A stretch of 64,000 nt of DNA, taken from Streptomyces spiramyceticus. Its GTDB lineage: Bacteria; Actinomycetota; Actinomycetes; Streptomycetales; Streptomycetaceae. The notes under the pieces are model-generated. The model saw nothing but the letters and a program-made list of their open reading frames with translations. It ran no database searches and had not been told where the DNA came from. The stretch covers positions 3,769,501 through 3,833,500 of the forward strand of contig NZ_JARBAX010000001.1 in assembly GCF_028807635.1 (NCBI RefSeq). The letters run 5' to 3'. The position numbers were made by a program, and so were the translations under genes. This document shows, piece after piece, positions 1 to 8,884 of the stretch; positions within the stretch are counted from its first letter, which is position 1; the number at the start of each line of letters is the position of its first letter.

Positions 1-1020
1 ATGCGCCGTCGTCCGGTCCTGATCACCGCCGATCTGGCGCGCGCGGCCCTGCTGTTCACCATTCCGGTCGCCTTCTGGCTCGACGCGCTCACGCTGACTC
101 AGCTGTACGTCGTGGCGCTCGGAGCCAGTATCGGAACAGTGTTCTTCGAGGTGGCGAGCCAGAGCTATCTGCCCACTCTGGTCGACCGGGACCAACTCGT
201 CGACGGCAACGGCAAGCTGGAAACGACACGGGCGGGTGCCCAGGTGGCGGGTCCCAGTGTCGGCGGCTGGCTGGTCGGTCTGGTCACCGCGCCGGTCGCG
301 ATCGTCGCCGACGCGATCAGTTACGTGGGGTCCGCGATCTTCCTGAGCCGTATCGGTGCCCAGGAGACGAAGCGTTCGCGCGCGAACCGCCCCGGGCTGT
401 TGCGGGAGATCCGTGACGGGCTCCAGTACGTGTTCGCCGACCGTATTCTCCGGCTGATCGCGCTCCGTTCGGCCGTTGCGAATCTGTCCTATTCGGCCCT
501 CATCGCGGTGCAGGCCCTCTTCCTGGTCAGTGAGGTCGGCCTGTCGCCCAGCGGCTACGGGGCCTCGCTGGCCGCGGGCGCCGTCGGGGGGCTGTGCGGC
601 GGTGCCCTCATCGGGCCGCTGGCCAAGCGGCTCGGTTCTGCCCGGATCATCTGGCTCGGACCTGTGCTGTTCCAGCCGTTCGCCCTGCTGATCCCGCTCA
701 CCGACACGGGTGCGAAGGTCGGCTTCTTCATCGTCGGCTCGTTCTTCACCTCGATCGGTGTGGTCATCTACAACGTCAGCCAGATCAGCTTCCGTCAGGC
801 CACCACCGCGGAAGACATGCAGGGCCGGATGAACGCCACCATGCGTTTCCTGGTCTGGGGGACGATGCCGGTCGGCGCCCTGCTCGGCGGCACACTCGGC
901 GAAATGTACGGCGTGCGAGTCGCCCTGTGGTTCGGCGTTCTGGGGCTCGTGCTCTCGATCGTCCCACTGCTCTTCTCTCCTCTGGTCCGCATGCGTGACC
1001 TGCCCGCGAGCGCCTCATGA
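1..1020 (+). CDS. MFS transporter, N-terminus cut by window edge
   Basis: These 339 residues are the bulk of a drug-exporter-type major facilitator. The window opens on an Arg-rich R-R-R-P-V-L stretch, which in this family follows the conserved loop between helices 2 and 3, so some 60-80 residues probably lie upstream. Hydrophobic segments sit near residues 6-30, 32-53, 82-115 (two helices), 151-175, 186-207, 215-232, 240-259, 283-304 and 307-330. It ends 30 bases before the P450 start and reads the same way, so it is likely the export or self-resistance gene of the cluster that follows. The substrate cannot be read from sequence. Confidence 0.85.
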   Translation: MRRRPVLITADLARAALLFTIPVAFWLDALTLTQLYVVALGASIGTVFFEVASQSYLPTLVDRDQLVDGNGKLETTRAGAQVAGPSVGGWLVGLVTAPVAIVADAISYVGSAIFLSRIGAQETKRSRANRPGLLREIRDGLQYVFADRILRLIALRSAVANLSYSALIAVQALFLVSEVGLSPSGYGASLAAGAVGGLCGGALIGPLAKRLGSARIIWLGPVLFQPFALLIPLTDTGAKVGFFIVGSFFTSIGVVIYNVSQISFRQATTAEDMQGRMNATMRFLVWGTMPVGALLGGTLGEMYGVRVALWFGVLGLVLSIVPLLFSPLVRMRDLPASAS

Positions 1021-1050
1021 CGCATGTACGCAGACGCAGGGAGCCCTGAC

Positions 1051-2256
1051 GTGGCCGATGACCAGGAGCGCTGCCCCGACTTCCCCATGCCCCGGCGATG
1101 CCCCCACGCACCTCCTCCCGAGTACGAGGCCCTGCGGGCCGAAGCGCCCCTCGTCCGGGCCCGGTTCCGGCACGGCAGTACGGTCTGGCTGGTGACCCGG
1201 CATGCCGAGGCGCAGCAGGTGCTCACCCACCCGCGGATGAGTTCGGACCCCAACAGGCCGGGGCACCCGTTCGCGTCCGTCGCAGGCTCGCCGCGCGGTC
1301 AACTGCCCGGCGACTTCATCGACATGGACCCTCCGGAGCACAACCGGTACCGGCGCATGCTCGCCTCGGAGTTCGGTATGCGCCGGACGAGAGACATGCG
1401 CCCCGGCATCCGCTCTGTGGTCGACCAGGTTCTGGACACCATGGTGGACGGCGAAGAGGCCGACCTCGTCGAGTCGTTCGCCCTGCCCATCGCGACGCTG
1501 GTGATGTGCCAGCTGCTCGGCGTCCCGTACGACGACCGGGATTACTTCCAGGAACAGACCCGCAAGATGGCCAGGGGCTTCGTACACCCCGAAGAGGCCG
1601 AGACAGCGTTCAAGGAACTCCGGGGCTACGTAACGGAGTTGGCGTCCAGCGCGGAGCGAGCCCCGGGTGACAATCTCCTTGGCCGGCTTGTCAGGAACCA
1701 TCAGGAAGCCGGCGACCTGGCCCAGGAGGAACTGGCCGGCATCGCGTTCCTGCTGCTGGTCTCCGGCCATCAGACCACGGCCAACATGCTGCCGCTCGGC
1801 GCCTTCACCCTGCTGCGCAACTCCGGTCAGCTCGCCGCGCTGAGAGGCGATCCCACCCTGTGGCCGGGGGCGGTCGAGGAATTGCTGCGCTACCACTCGA
1901 TCGTCGACTGGGTGGCCCTCGCCCGGGTGGCGACCGACGACGTGGTCATCGGGGACCGGACCGTCCGGGCCGGCGAGGGTGTCTTCGTCCTCGGGGCCTC
2001 GGCCAATCACGACGAGCGGGCCTTCGACGAGCCCGGCGCCTTCGATATCCACCGGCAGCGGCGCGGCCATCTGGCATTCGGCTACGGAGTCCACCAGTGC
2101 CTGGGCCACAACCTTGCCCGGGCCGAGCTGGAGATCGCGTACCAAGCGCTCTTCGAGAGGCTCCCGGGCCTGCGGATCCTGGGAGACCCCGACGAACTCC
2201 CCTTCCGCTACGAGGAGCGGACCTTCGGTCTGTACCGGCTCCCCGTCGCGTGGTGA
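1051..2256 (+). CDS. cytochrome P450 (CYP105-like)
   Basis: Soluble bacterial P450 of 401 residues, a haem monooxygenase that needs ferredoxin and reductase partners, neither of which is nearby. The haem loop F-G-Y-G-V-H-Q-C-L-G places the thiolate Cys at about residue 350; the ExxR motif (E-E-L-L-R) is at about 275. The I-helix reads S-G-H-Q-T-T near 240, with Gln where most relatives have Glu or Asp before the Thr. GTG at 1051 is chosen because AGGGAG lies eight bases upstream; an in-frame ATG at 1024 has no clear ribosome site. It probably hydroxylates or otherwise oxidises the cluster's intermediate. Confidence 0.9.
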   Translation: MADDQERCPDFPMPRRCPHAPPPEYEALRAEAPLVRARFRHGSTVWLVTRHAEAQQVLTHPRMSSDPNRPGHPFASVAGSPRGQLPGDFIDMDPPEHNRYRRMLASEFGMRRTRDMRPGIRSVVDQVLDTMVDGEEADLVESFALPIATLVMCQLLGVPYDDRDYFQEQTRKMARGFVHPEEAETAFKELRGYVTELASSAERAPGDNLLGRLVRNHQEAGDLAQEELAGIAFLLLVSGHQTTANMLPLGAFTLLRNSGQLAALRGDPTLWPGAVEELLRYHSIVDWVALARVATDDVVIGDRTVRAGEGVFVLGASANHDERAFDEPGAFDIHRQRRGHLAFGYGVHQCLGHNLARAELEIAYQALFERLPGLRILGDPDELPFRYEERTFGLYRLPVAW

Positions 2257-2314
2257 CTGCTCCACCGGCGGCCTCTGCCGCGGCCTTCAATCTCCTACAG
2301 CTCCGAGGAGCGGG

Positions 2315-3667
2315 ATGACTACCAGCGTTGCGGACGCGACGATCGCGTCGGTGAATGTCCTCGGCGACCACGGCGAACAGCTCCGGCAGGCGCTGACTGC
2401 CACCGCCGGGCTCCGGCCGCCGGGCGCGGGTTTCGAGCCGGCCTTTGCCCTGCCGGAGCCGACGGACCGGCTCGCCGAGTTCTTCGCCGTGACGGACCTT
2501 CGGTTTGCCGGACTCGGCACCGTCGGCGACACCCGCCTTGTGCTGCTCGATCTCATGGGCAACCCGGGAACCCGTACGGTCAAGACCCTCGCCTCGCACG
2601 TCATCGTGGCCCGCGCGGTACGTCACATCGACAGCACCGGCGAAGCGGTGATGATCCTTACGCCGTCCTCGGCCAACAAGGCCACGGCCCTGCGTGACGC
2701 GGTCCTGCGGGCCTACCGCACCGGCCTCGCCACCCCCGGGCAGCTGCGCATTGTGACCGTGGTGCCGGACGCGGCACGCCCGAAGCTCTGGCAGTCCGAC
2801 CTCGACGACGATCCGTATCTCGCCGCCCGCAACCCCATGTGCGTACTCGACCGGGAGCACCCCGAGCATGTGAAGACGGTCGCCGTCCAGGCGATGGAGG
2901 GCCACGAGAGGCTCTTCAACCGGTACGGATTCCGTCTCTGGCACACCCTGGACCTGGACAACTACCGGTGCGCCGATGCCGTCCGGGCCTTCGCGGAAGA
3001 CGCGGCACTACCGCTGGAGCGTGGTGCCGTCCGGGTCCACGCGCACGCGGTGTCCAGCGCCTTCGGCCTCCTCGGACACCACTTCGGTACGACGCTGTTG
3101 CCCGAGCGGCCCGCGCCTCCTCAGTACTTCCTCGTGCAGCATCTGGCCACCCCCGACATGGTGCAGAGCTTGTACGGGACGCCACCGCCGGAGTATCGGG
3201 CGGATGCGGCGACCGGGCTGTACCACCAGGACGAGGACCCCCGGTATCCGTACACGACCTTCAGCCCGGCCGAGGAACTGGAGACGACGTTCTACACCCG
3301 CACGCCCACCACATCACGCGCCATGAACGAGATCATCCGCGCCAACGGCGGGGGCGGAGTCGTGGTGTCGCTGCACGAATGCCTCACCCGCTACGGCGAG
3401 ATACGCGCCCTGCTCGCGCGTGGCGGCACCCGGCTGCCTGCGGACCCGAGAGCTCTGCGCGAATGGTCCCTGGCCATGGTGACGGCGGGAGTGCTGAACG
3501 GTATCGACCGAGGGCTGATCCGGGCGGACGAGGTCGTCGTCCATGCCTCCGGCTCCTACGGTGAGGGCGACTTCGCACCGCTTCCCGAGCGCTCGGTCCG
3601 CGACGTCGGCGGTGCGGAGGATGTGCGCCGCGCTGTCCTCGACGCGGCGGCGGCCGGCACCGGATGA
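2315..3667 (+). CDS. DUF6002-like protein, probable PLP fold-type II enzyme
   Basis: A 450-residue protein that I place by memory with the DUF6002 family. Its layout resembles threonine-synthase-like fold-type II PLP enzymes. A Lys at residue 90 (T-R-T-V-K) sits where the Schiff-base Lys would be. The segment T-P-S-S-A-N-K-A-T-A-L at 116-126 resembles the S-S-G-N-x-G-A-A-L loop, and V-T-V-V-P follows as in that fold. A Ser/Gly turn, A-S-G-S-Y-G-E-G at 411-418, could be the pyridine-side loop. ATG 2315 has GAGGAG five bases upstream. The gene follows the P450 by 58 bases and overlaps the next gene by four. A role in amino-acid beta/gamma chemistry is inferred, not shown. Confidence 0.7.
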   Translation: MTTSVADATIASVNVLGDHGEQLRQALTATAGLRPPGAGFEPAFALPEPTDRLAEFFAVTDLRFAGLGTVGDTRLVLLDLMGNPGTRTVKTLASHVIVARAVRHIDSTGEAVMILTPSSANKATALRDAVLRAYRTGLATPGQLRIVTVVPDAARPKLWQSDLDDDPYLAARNPMCVLDREHPEHVKTVAVQAMEGHERLFNRYGFRLWHTLDLDNYRCADAVRAFAEDAALPLERGAVRVHAHAVSSAFGLLGHHFGTTLLPERPAPPQYFLVQHLATPDMVQSLYGTPPPEYRADAATGLYHQDEDPRYPYTTFSPAEELETTFYTRTPTTSRAMNEIIRANGGGGVVVSLHECLTRYGEIRALLARGGTRLPADPRALREWSLAMVTAGVLNGIDRGLIRADEVVVHASGSYGEGDFAPLPERSVRDVGGAEDVRRAVLDAAAAGTG

Positions 3668-4815
3668 GCGGGCTGACGGCTGAGCCCGGTGCCCTGACAG
3701 CGCTGCGCTACCAGTGGACCGCGGGCACCGGGCCGTGGGCCGGTCTGCGGCAGCGTTGGGCCAGTGTTCCCGGGCGCCGGTATCCGCATACCGTGGCCAC
3801 ATCGGCCGACCGGATGCTCACCCTCGCCTACGGGGGCTTCCCGGAAGGGCTCACCTATGTGCTGCCCCATCTGCGTGCTCAGCAGGCGAGTGGCACGGGG
3901 AGCGTGAGCACGGCGGACGCGGCGCCGGTCACCTGGAGGCGGATACGCCGCGGCGTGCTCGTACCCGACGCCGACCTCGTGGTTGTCGGCTGCTCCGGGC
4001 GGAGGGCGCTCGCGCTGCCCCGCGCCCACTCGGTGGTGCTCCCCTTCCGCGTACACGCGCTGCTGGACGTGGTGAGCGATGCCGACACGATGCGCAGATC
4101 CGTATCGCCCAATGAGCGGCGGCAGTTCGCGAACCTGCGGCGCAGGCACGAGTGGACGTGCGAGGCGGGGACACGCGTCGAGGACCTCCGGTTCTTCTAC
4201 GAGCGGATGCATCTGCCGACCATGGCGACGCGGCACGGCGAGGAGAGCCGCAGTACCGACTGGACGCTCGCTCTGCGCGCCCTCTTCCGGCACGGCGTGC
4301 TCCTGTTCATCAACGAGGCGGGCAAACGTGTGGCCGGCGTGCTGTGCCGGACCGAGGACGGGGGCAGGACGCTGCGGATGCGGCTGCTCGGCGTACTGGA
4401 CGGCGACGAGACGCACTACCGCAGTGGCGCGGCGAAGGCGGTCTACTACCTGACCATCGAGTGGGCGGCGCGGCACGGCGTACGGCGGATCGACTTCGCC
4501 GGCGGCGACCCCTTCCCGGGCACGGGCGTCTTCCAGTTCAAACGCCGCTTCCACCCGACGATCGCGCATCCCCAGGACCACTACCGCGACCGTCGCGTGT
4601 ACGTCCGTGCCGTGCGGGACACCGATGCGATACGTGACTTCCTGGTCGCCACACCGATGCTGACCGTCGACGAGGCCGGCCGGATCGCCGCCACGTACTT
4701 CCATGACGCCACGCGCCCCGCCCGGCTTGACGTCCGTGCGGACTGCCCCGGACTCGGCCGCTCGCGCACCGTCGATCTCGACGAGTTCCTCGACCGGCTG
4801 CCCGGGGGAGGCTGA
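3664..4815 (+). CDS. FemAB/GNAT-fold acyltransferase
   Basis: 383 residues, of the length and pattern of the FemAB-like/Acetyltransf_6 group, which fold as GNATs and transfer acyl or aminoacyl groups to amines. The central S-P-N-E-R-R-Q-F block (about residue 145) starts the domain. The signature near 275-298 has I-D-F-A-G-G-D-P followed by F-Q-F-K-R-R-F, like the family's D-F-x-x-G-D-x-x-Y-K-R-R-F. The start overlaps the previous stop as ATGA, so the two are translationally coupled. In a cluster with AsnB and a PLP-type protein, a role in forming an amide or peptide bond is plausible. Whether the donor is acyl-CoA or aminoacyl-tRNA cannot be told. Confidence 0.7.
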   Translation: MSGLTAEPGALTALRYQWTAGTGPWAGLRQRWASVPGRRYPHTVATSADRMLTLAYGGFPEGLTYVLPHLRAQQASGTGSVSTADAAPVTWRRIRRGVLVPDADLVVVGCSGRRALALPRAHSVVLPFRVHALLDVVSDADTMRRSVSPNERRQFANLRRRHEWTCEAGTRVEDLRFFYERMHLPTMATRHGEESRSTDWTLALRALFRHGVLLFINEAGKRVAGVLCRTEDGGRTLRMRLLGVLDGDETHYRSGAAKAVYYLTIEWAARHGVRRIDFAGGDPFPGTGVFQFKRRFHPTIAHPQDHYRDRRVYVRAVRDTDAIRDFLVATPMLTVDEAGRIAATYFHDATRPARLDVRADCPGLGRSRTVDLDEFLDRLPGGG

Positions 4816-6072
4816 GTGCGCCGCGTGCCGTCCAGGCCCGAGTGGGCGACCCTGGCGTGGTGGCGCCGGCCGCTCGGCCCCCTCTACTTCGCCGCGCTGG
4901 TCCTGTCCCTGGGGCGGGGCGCCTGGTTCACCTGCTGGGCGATGTTCTTCATCAAGTCGGTCGGCCTGAGCACTGCGCAGTTCGGCTTCGGCATCACCCT
5001 GGCCGGCGCGGCGGGCCTGGCTCTCGGTGCCCCGCTCGGCTACCTCGCCGACCGATGGGGGACGCGCGAGACGCTGATGGCGCTCGGGGTCGTGCAGGGA
5101 CTCGCGATCCTCTCGTACGCGTATGTACGGGACTTCTGGGCGATCGTGGCGGTCACCTGCATCGTGATCGCCGCGGAACGGTCCACGCCCGGCATTCGGA
5201 TCGCGGTCGTCTCCGGCCTCACCACCGGAGCCGACCGCCTGAACAGCATCTCGACGACCAGGGTGATGACCCAGAGCGGCATCGTGGTCGGCGCGCTCTT
5301 CGGCGCACTCGTACTGTCGGCCGACAGCCGGGCCGGTTATCTGGCGCTGATCGTCCTGTACGGGACGGTCAATCTGTTCTCGTCGGCGCTGCTGCTGCGT
5401 GTTCCGCATGTGCGGTCGCTGGCCGACCGCAAGGTCAGACGCGGTGTGCTCGTGCTGCGCGACGGGCCGTTCCTGGCCATCACGCTGTTCAACGGCCTGC
5501 TCGCCCTGAGCTGGGGAATGCTCGACTCCGGTGTACCGCTGTGGATCACCGCGCACACGGAAGCCCCGACCTGGGTGATGGGCGTGCTCATGGGGTTCAA
5601 CGCCGTGGTGATCGTGGCGTTCCAGAACCGTGTGAGCCGGGCCGGTGCGACGGTGACGGGGGCCGGGCGGCTCGGGCTGTGGTCGGGCGTGCTGCTGGCG
5701 GGCTCCTGTGCGGTCTTCGCCGCCAGTTATCACGGCTCCGGATATTACGTGCTGGTGGTGCTGTTCGTCGCAGCCGCCGTGCATGTCGTCGGCGAGCTGT
5801 TCTTCGTGAGCAGCGGTCTCGGGCTCTCCGTCGGGCTGACACCGGACGAGGCACACGGTGAGTACCAGGGCATGTTCGCCAGCGGTCAGGCCGCCGCCAT
5901 GATGCTCGCTCCCGGGGTGATGGCCGTTGTGCTCGTCGAATGGGGGACGCTCGGCTGGCTCGTTCTCGCGGTGGTCTACCTCGTCGGCGGCGTCGGCACG
6001 GTCACCGTCGCCCGGTGGGTCGTGCGCAGCCGGGCGCGGAGCGGCGCCGGAAGCGAACTGGAGGCGGTGTGA
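4816..6072 (+). CDS. MFS transporter
   Basis: A complete 418-residue, roughly 12-helix major facilitator. The GTG start directly follows the preceding TGA, and GGGGGAG is five bases upstream. The loop after helix 2 carries L-G-Y-L-A-D-R-W-G-T-R, the usual MFS motif A, and the C-terminal tail is short, basic and cytoplasmic. It is the second transporter in the cluster, together with the one at the window start, suggesting separate efflux and uptake steps or two products. It overlaps the next gene by four bases (GTGA). Confidence 0.88.
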   Translation: MRRVPSRPEWATLAWWRRPLGPLYFAALVLSLGRGAWFTCWAMFFIKSVGLSTAQFGFGITLAGAAGLALGAPLGYLADRWGTRETLMALGVVQGLAILSYAYVRDFWAIVAVTCIVIAAERSTPGIRIAVVSGLTTGADRLNSISTTRVMTQSGIVVGALFGALVLSADSRAGYLALIVLYGTVNLFSSALLLRVPHVRSLADRKVRRGVLVLRDGPFLAITLFNGLLALSWGMLDSGVPLWITAHTEAPTWVMGVLMGFNAVVIVAFQNRVSRAGATVTGAGRLGLWSGVLLAGSCAVFAASYHGSGYYVLVVLFVAAAVHVVGELFFVSSGLGLSVGLTPDEAHGEYQGMFASGQAAAMMLAPGVMAVVLVEWGTLGWLVLAVVYLVGGVGTVTVARWVVRSRARSGAGSELEAV

Positions 6073-6980
6073 CGGCACTGGGGATACTCATCCTGCCGGA
6101 GCACACGGGCCGGGAGGCCGCCCGGATCTGGAGCGGGGCCGAACAGCTCGGTTTCGACCACGCGTGGACTCCCGACCACCTGTCCTGGCGTTCGCTGAGG
6201 GACCGGCCGTGGTTCGACGCCATGACCACCCTGGCCGCCGCTGCCTGCCACACCAGCACCATGGTCCTGGGCACTCTGGTCACCACACCCAACTTCCGCC
6301 ACCCCGTTCTCACGGCCAAGCAGGCCATGGCCCTGGACCGGATGAGCGAGGGACGGTTCCTGCTCGGCGTGGGGGCGGGCGCGGCAGGGCCCGACGCTGT
6401 CGCGCTCGGCGAAGCGGTGCCGGCGCCCGCTCAACGAGCCGCCAGGTTCGCGGAGTTCGTCACGCTGGTCGATCTGCTGCTCCGCCGCCGGGCGACGACC
6501 TTCGGCGGCCGGTTCTACCGGGCTGACGATGTGCGGATGGTGCCGGGCTGTGTCCAGCGGCCGAGGCTGCCGCTCGCGGTGGCGGCGACGGGCCCGCGCG
6601 GCATGAGGCTGGCAGCGCACCTGGCCGACATGTGGGTGACCATCGGAGACCCCCGGGCGCCGGGGAGTGAGCCGGAGGCCGAGGCATTCGCCACGCTGCG
6701 GCGGCAGACGCGCCGGCTCACAGAGGTGTGCGACGAAGCCCAACGCGTGCAGCCGCTCCGCAGAACAGTCAACCTCAGCCGGGTGGTTGCCGATCCGTAC
6801 GCATCCCCCGAGCGTCTGGCCGATCTGGTCGGGCGCTGCGCCGAACTGGGCTTCACCGACGTGGTGCTGGCCCGCCCGCGGGCAGAGGGCGTCTTCGCGG
6901 GTGATCCGCGCGCATTCGAGAGGGCCGTACTGCACGTAAGGGGACTCGAAGACCTGATGGAACAGCGGAGGCGTGCCTGA
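6069..6980 (+). CDS. LLM-class (luciferase-like) F420/flavin oxidoreductase
   Basis: A TIM-barrel oxidoreductase of 303 residues. The N-terminal strand and A-E-Q-L-G-F-D-H-A-W-T-P-D-H motif is typical of F420-dependent LLM enzymes. The later R-F-L-L-G-V-G-A-G block and the A-A-T-G-P-R-G-M strand are also classical. GTG 6069 is chosen because the upstream stop overlaps it and GGAGG lies about four bases before. The TGATG junction couples it to asnB. It probably reduces or oxidises a C=C, C=N or N-O bond of the pathway intermediate using F420H2 or FMNH2; the cofactor is inferred from family resemblance. Confidence 0.85.
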   Translation: MTALGILILPEHTGREAARIWSGAEQLGFDHAWTPDHLSWRSLRDRPWFDAMTTLAAAACHTSTMVLGTLVTTPNFRHPVLTAKQAMALDRMSEGRFLLGVGAGAAGPDAVALGEAVPAPAQRAARFAEFVTLVDLLLRRRATTFGGRFYRADDVRMVPGCVQRPRLPLAVAATGPRGMRLAAHLADMWVTIGDPRAPGSEPEAEAFATLRRQTRRLTEVCDEAQRVQPLRRTVNLSRVVADPYASPERLADLVGRCAELGFTDVVLARPRAEGVFAGDPRAFERAVLHVRGLEDLMEQRRRA

Positions 6981-8806
6981 TGTGCGGATTTGTGGGATGG
7001 CTCGACTTTGCCCGGGACCTGCGCGGCGAGCAGCACGTGCTCGACGTCATGACCGACACCATGAGCGACCGCGGCCCCGACGGCCGCGGCACCTGGCTGG
7101 GACCGCACGCGGCCCTGGGACACCGCCGCCTGGCGGTGATCGACGTGGCGGGCGGGGCACAGCCGATGACCGCCCGCGGCCCCGGCGGGGTCCCGGTGGT
7201 GCTGGTGTACGCGGGCGAGATCTACAACTTCCGTGAGTTACGAGCCCAACTCATCGGCAGCGGACACCGGTTCACGACCAGGTCGGACACCGAAGTGCTG
7301 CTGCACGCCTATCAGGAATGGGGCGCCGGCTGCGTCGAGCGGCTGCACGGGATGTTCGCCTTCGCGGTGTGGGACGCGGTGCGTGAGGAAATGGTGCTCG
7401 CTCGCGACCGATTGGGCATCAAGCCGCTCTACTACGCTCCCCGGTCGCACGGGGTGCTGTTCGCCTCCGAGCCCAAGGGGCTGCTGGCCCACCCCGGCTT
7501 CGCGCCGTCCCTGTCCGCCGACGCGCTGCCGGTCCTGCTCAATCCGAGGCTCGCCCTGCCCGGCGAGACGCCCTTCGGAGGGATGCGTGAAGTCAAACCC
7601 GGGCATGTCGTACGGATCGACCGGCGGGGATGCCATGAGTATCCGTACTGGCGGCTCGTCAGCCAGGAGCACCCCCACGACCTCGACATGACCGTACGTC
7701 ACGTCCGTGATCAGCTGGTGGACATCGTCGAGCAGCAGCTGGTCGCCGATGTGCCCAGGTCGGCCATGCTCTCCGGAGGCCTCGACTCCAGCGCTCTGGC
7801 GGCGCTGGCCGCGCGCAGCCTGGACCGCGCGGACCAGGGGCCGCTCACCACGTGCTCCGTGCGGTTCGAGGGGGAGGAGCGGGACTTCCGGCCGACCCGG
7901 CTGCGGCCCGAGCGCGACGCGCCGTACGCGGCACTCGCGGCTGAGCACATCGGGACGGCCCATACCGACGTCGTGCTGAGCGCGGAACAGTTGGCTGATG
8001 CGCTTCCGTACGCCCGCAGGGCACGCGATCTGCCCAGCCTCGGGCAGTTCGACACCTCGATGTACCAGATGTTCGCGGCGATGCGTGAGCACTCGACGGT
8101 GGCACTGTCCGGGGAGGCGGCCGACGAGGTGTTCGGCGGCTATCCCTGGTTTCACGACCCCGCCACGGTGTGGGGCGACACCTTCCCCTGGCTCGGCGAC
8201 GCTCCCCGGCTGGCGGACTGTCTGGCCCCCGAGGTGCGCAAGGCGGTCCGGCCCGCAGAGCTGGAAGCGGACCGGTACGCCACCTTGCGCGCCCAGGTTC
8301 CCCGGCTGGCCGGCGAGGGCGGGCTGGAAGCGCGGATGCGGGAAGTGCTGTTCTTCAGCCTGCAGGGTCCCCTCGCGATGCTGCTGGACCGCAAGGACCG
8401 TATGAGCATGGCGGTGGGTCTGGAGGTCAGGGTGCCGTTCTGCGACCACCGGCTGCTGGAGTACATGTGGAATGTGCCCTGGTCGATGAAGACCGCGGAC
8501 GGCAGGGAGAAGGGCGTGTTGCGGATGGCCGTGGCGGACCTGCTCCCGGAGCGGGTGCTCATGCGTCCCAAGTCCGCCTATCCGGCGGTGCACGACCCTG
8601 TGCAGGAGGCCGCGGTGCGTGGGGCGGTGAGCGCGCTGCTGCGCGACCCGTCGTCGCCGCTGGCTGAACTGCTCGATGCGGAAAGGGTGTCGGAGCTGGC
8701 TGGGCGCAACGGCCGGACGATGACCCATGCGAGTACCGCGCACCTGTTGATTCCGCTGCTGGAGACGGACGCCTGGATGCGGGAGCACCGCCTCCGGGTG
8801 TCCTGA
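6980..8806 (+). CDS. asnB: asparagine synthetase (glutamine-hydrolysing)
   Basis: 608 residues with both expected domains. The N-terminal Ntn glutaminase begins M-C-G-F with Cys2 as nucleophile and has R-G-P-D-G-R-G. The C-terminal synthetase has the PPi loop S-G-G-L-D-S-S at 265-271. It would adenylate a carboxylate (usually Asp) and amidate it with Gln-derived ammonia. The oxyanion-hole stretch reads Y-A-G-E-I-Y-N, with Ala where E. coli AsnB has Asn74; actinobacterial relatives often have Ser or Ala there. Codon 87 (7238-7240) is a TTA, so full translation should depend on the bldA leucyl tRNA. It closes the plus-strand operon and may amidate a pathway carboxylate rather than supply asparagine. 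Confidence 0.9.
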   Translation: MCGFVGWLDFARDLRGEQHVLDVMTDTMSDRGPDGRGTWLGPHAALGHRRLAVIDVAGGAQPMTARGPGGVPVVLVYAGEIYNFRELRAQLIGSGHRFTTRSDTEVLLHAYQEWGAGCVERLHGMFAFAVWDAVREEMVLARDRLGIKPLYYAPRSHGVLFASEPKGLLAHPGFAPSLSADALPVLLNPRLALPGETPFGGMREVKPGHVVRIDRRGCHEYPYWRLVSQEHPHDLDMTVRHVRDQLVDIVEQQLVADVPRSAMLSGGLDSSALAALAARSLDRADQGPLTTCSVRFEGEERDFRPTRLRPERDAPYAALAAEHIGTAHTDVVLSAEQLADALPYARRARDLPSLGQFDTSMYQMFAAMREHSTVALSGEAADEVFGGYPWFHDPATVWGDTFPWLGDAPRLADCLAPEVRKAVRPAELEADRYATLRAQVPRLAGEGGLEARMREVLFFSLQGPLAMLLDRKDRMSMAVGLEVRVPFCDHRLLEYMWNVPWSMKTADGREKGVLRMAVADLLPERVLMRPKSAYPAVHDPVQEAAVRGAVSALLRDPSSPLAELLDAERVSELAGRNGRTMTHASTAHLLIPLLETDAWMREHRLRVS

Positions 8807-8810
8807 CCGG

Positions 8811-8852
8811 AATCGACACCGCCCTGCAGTTTCCCGCAGGGCGGTGTCGATT
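8811..8852. terminator. strong hairpin between convergent genes
   Basis: A perfect 17-base inverted repeat (8811-8827 with 8836-8852) and an 8-base loop, four bases after the asnB stop and 28 before the end of the opposite-strand gene. There is no T-run, as is common in Streptomyces. It should end transcription from both sides. Confidence 0.85.
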
Positions 8853-8884
8853 GCGGTCAGGCGGTCAGGCGGTCAGGCGATCAG
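8853..8884. repeat. four tandem copies of an 8-base unit
   Basis: GCGGTCAG is repeated three times and then once as GCGATCAG, directly abutting the terminator hairpin. The last copy contains the stop codon (8881-8883) of the minus-strand gene. Confidence 0.85.

Noticed and set aside
1015..2265. A 416-codon minus-strand frame over the P450 gene
   Set aside because: The plus-strand P450 has all haem and ExxR motifs; the antisense frame is a composition shadow.
3556..6078. An 840-codon minus-strand frame over the FemAB-like and MFS genes
   Set aside because: Same cause; the plus-strand genes have coupled starts, ribosome sites and family motifs.
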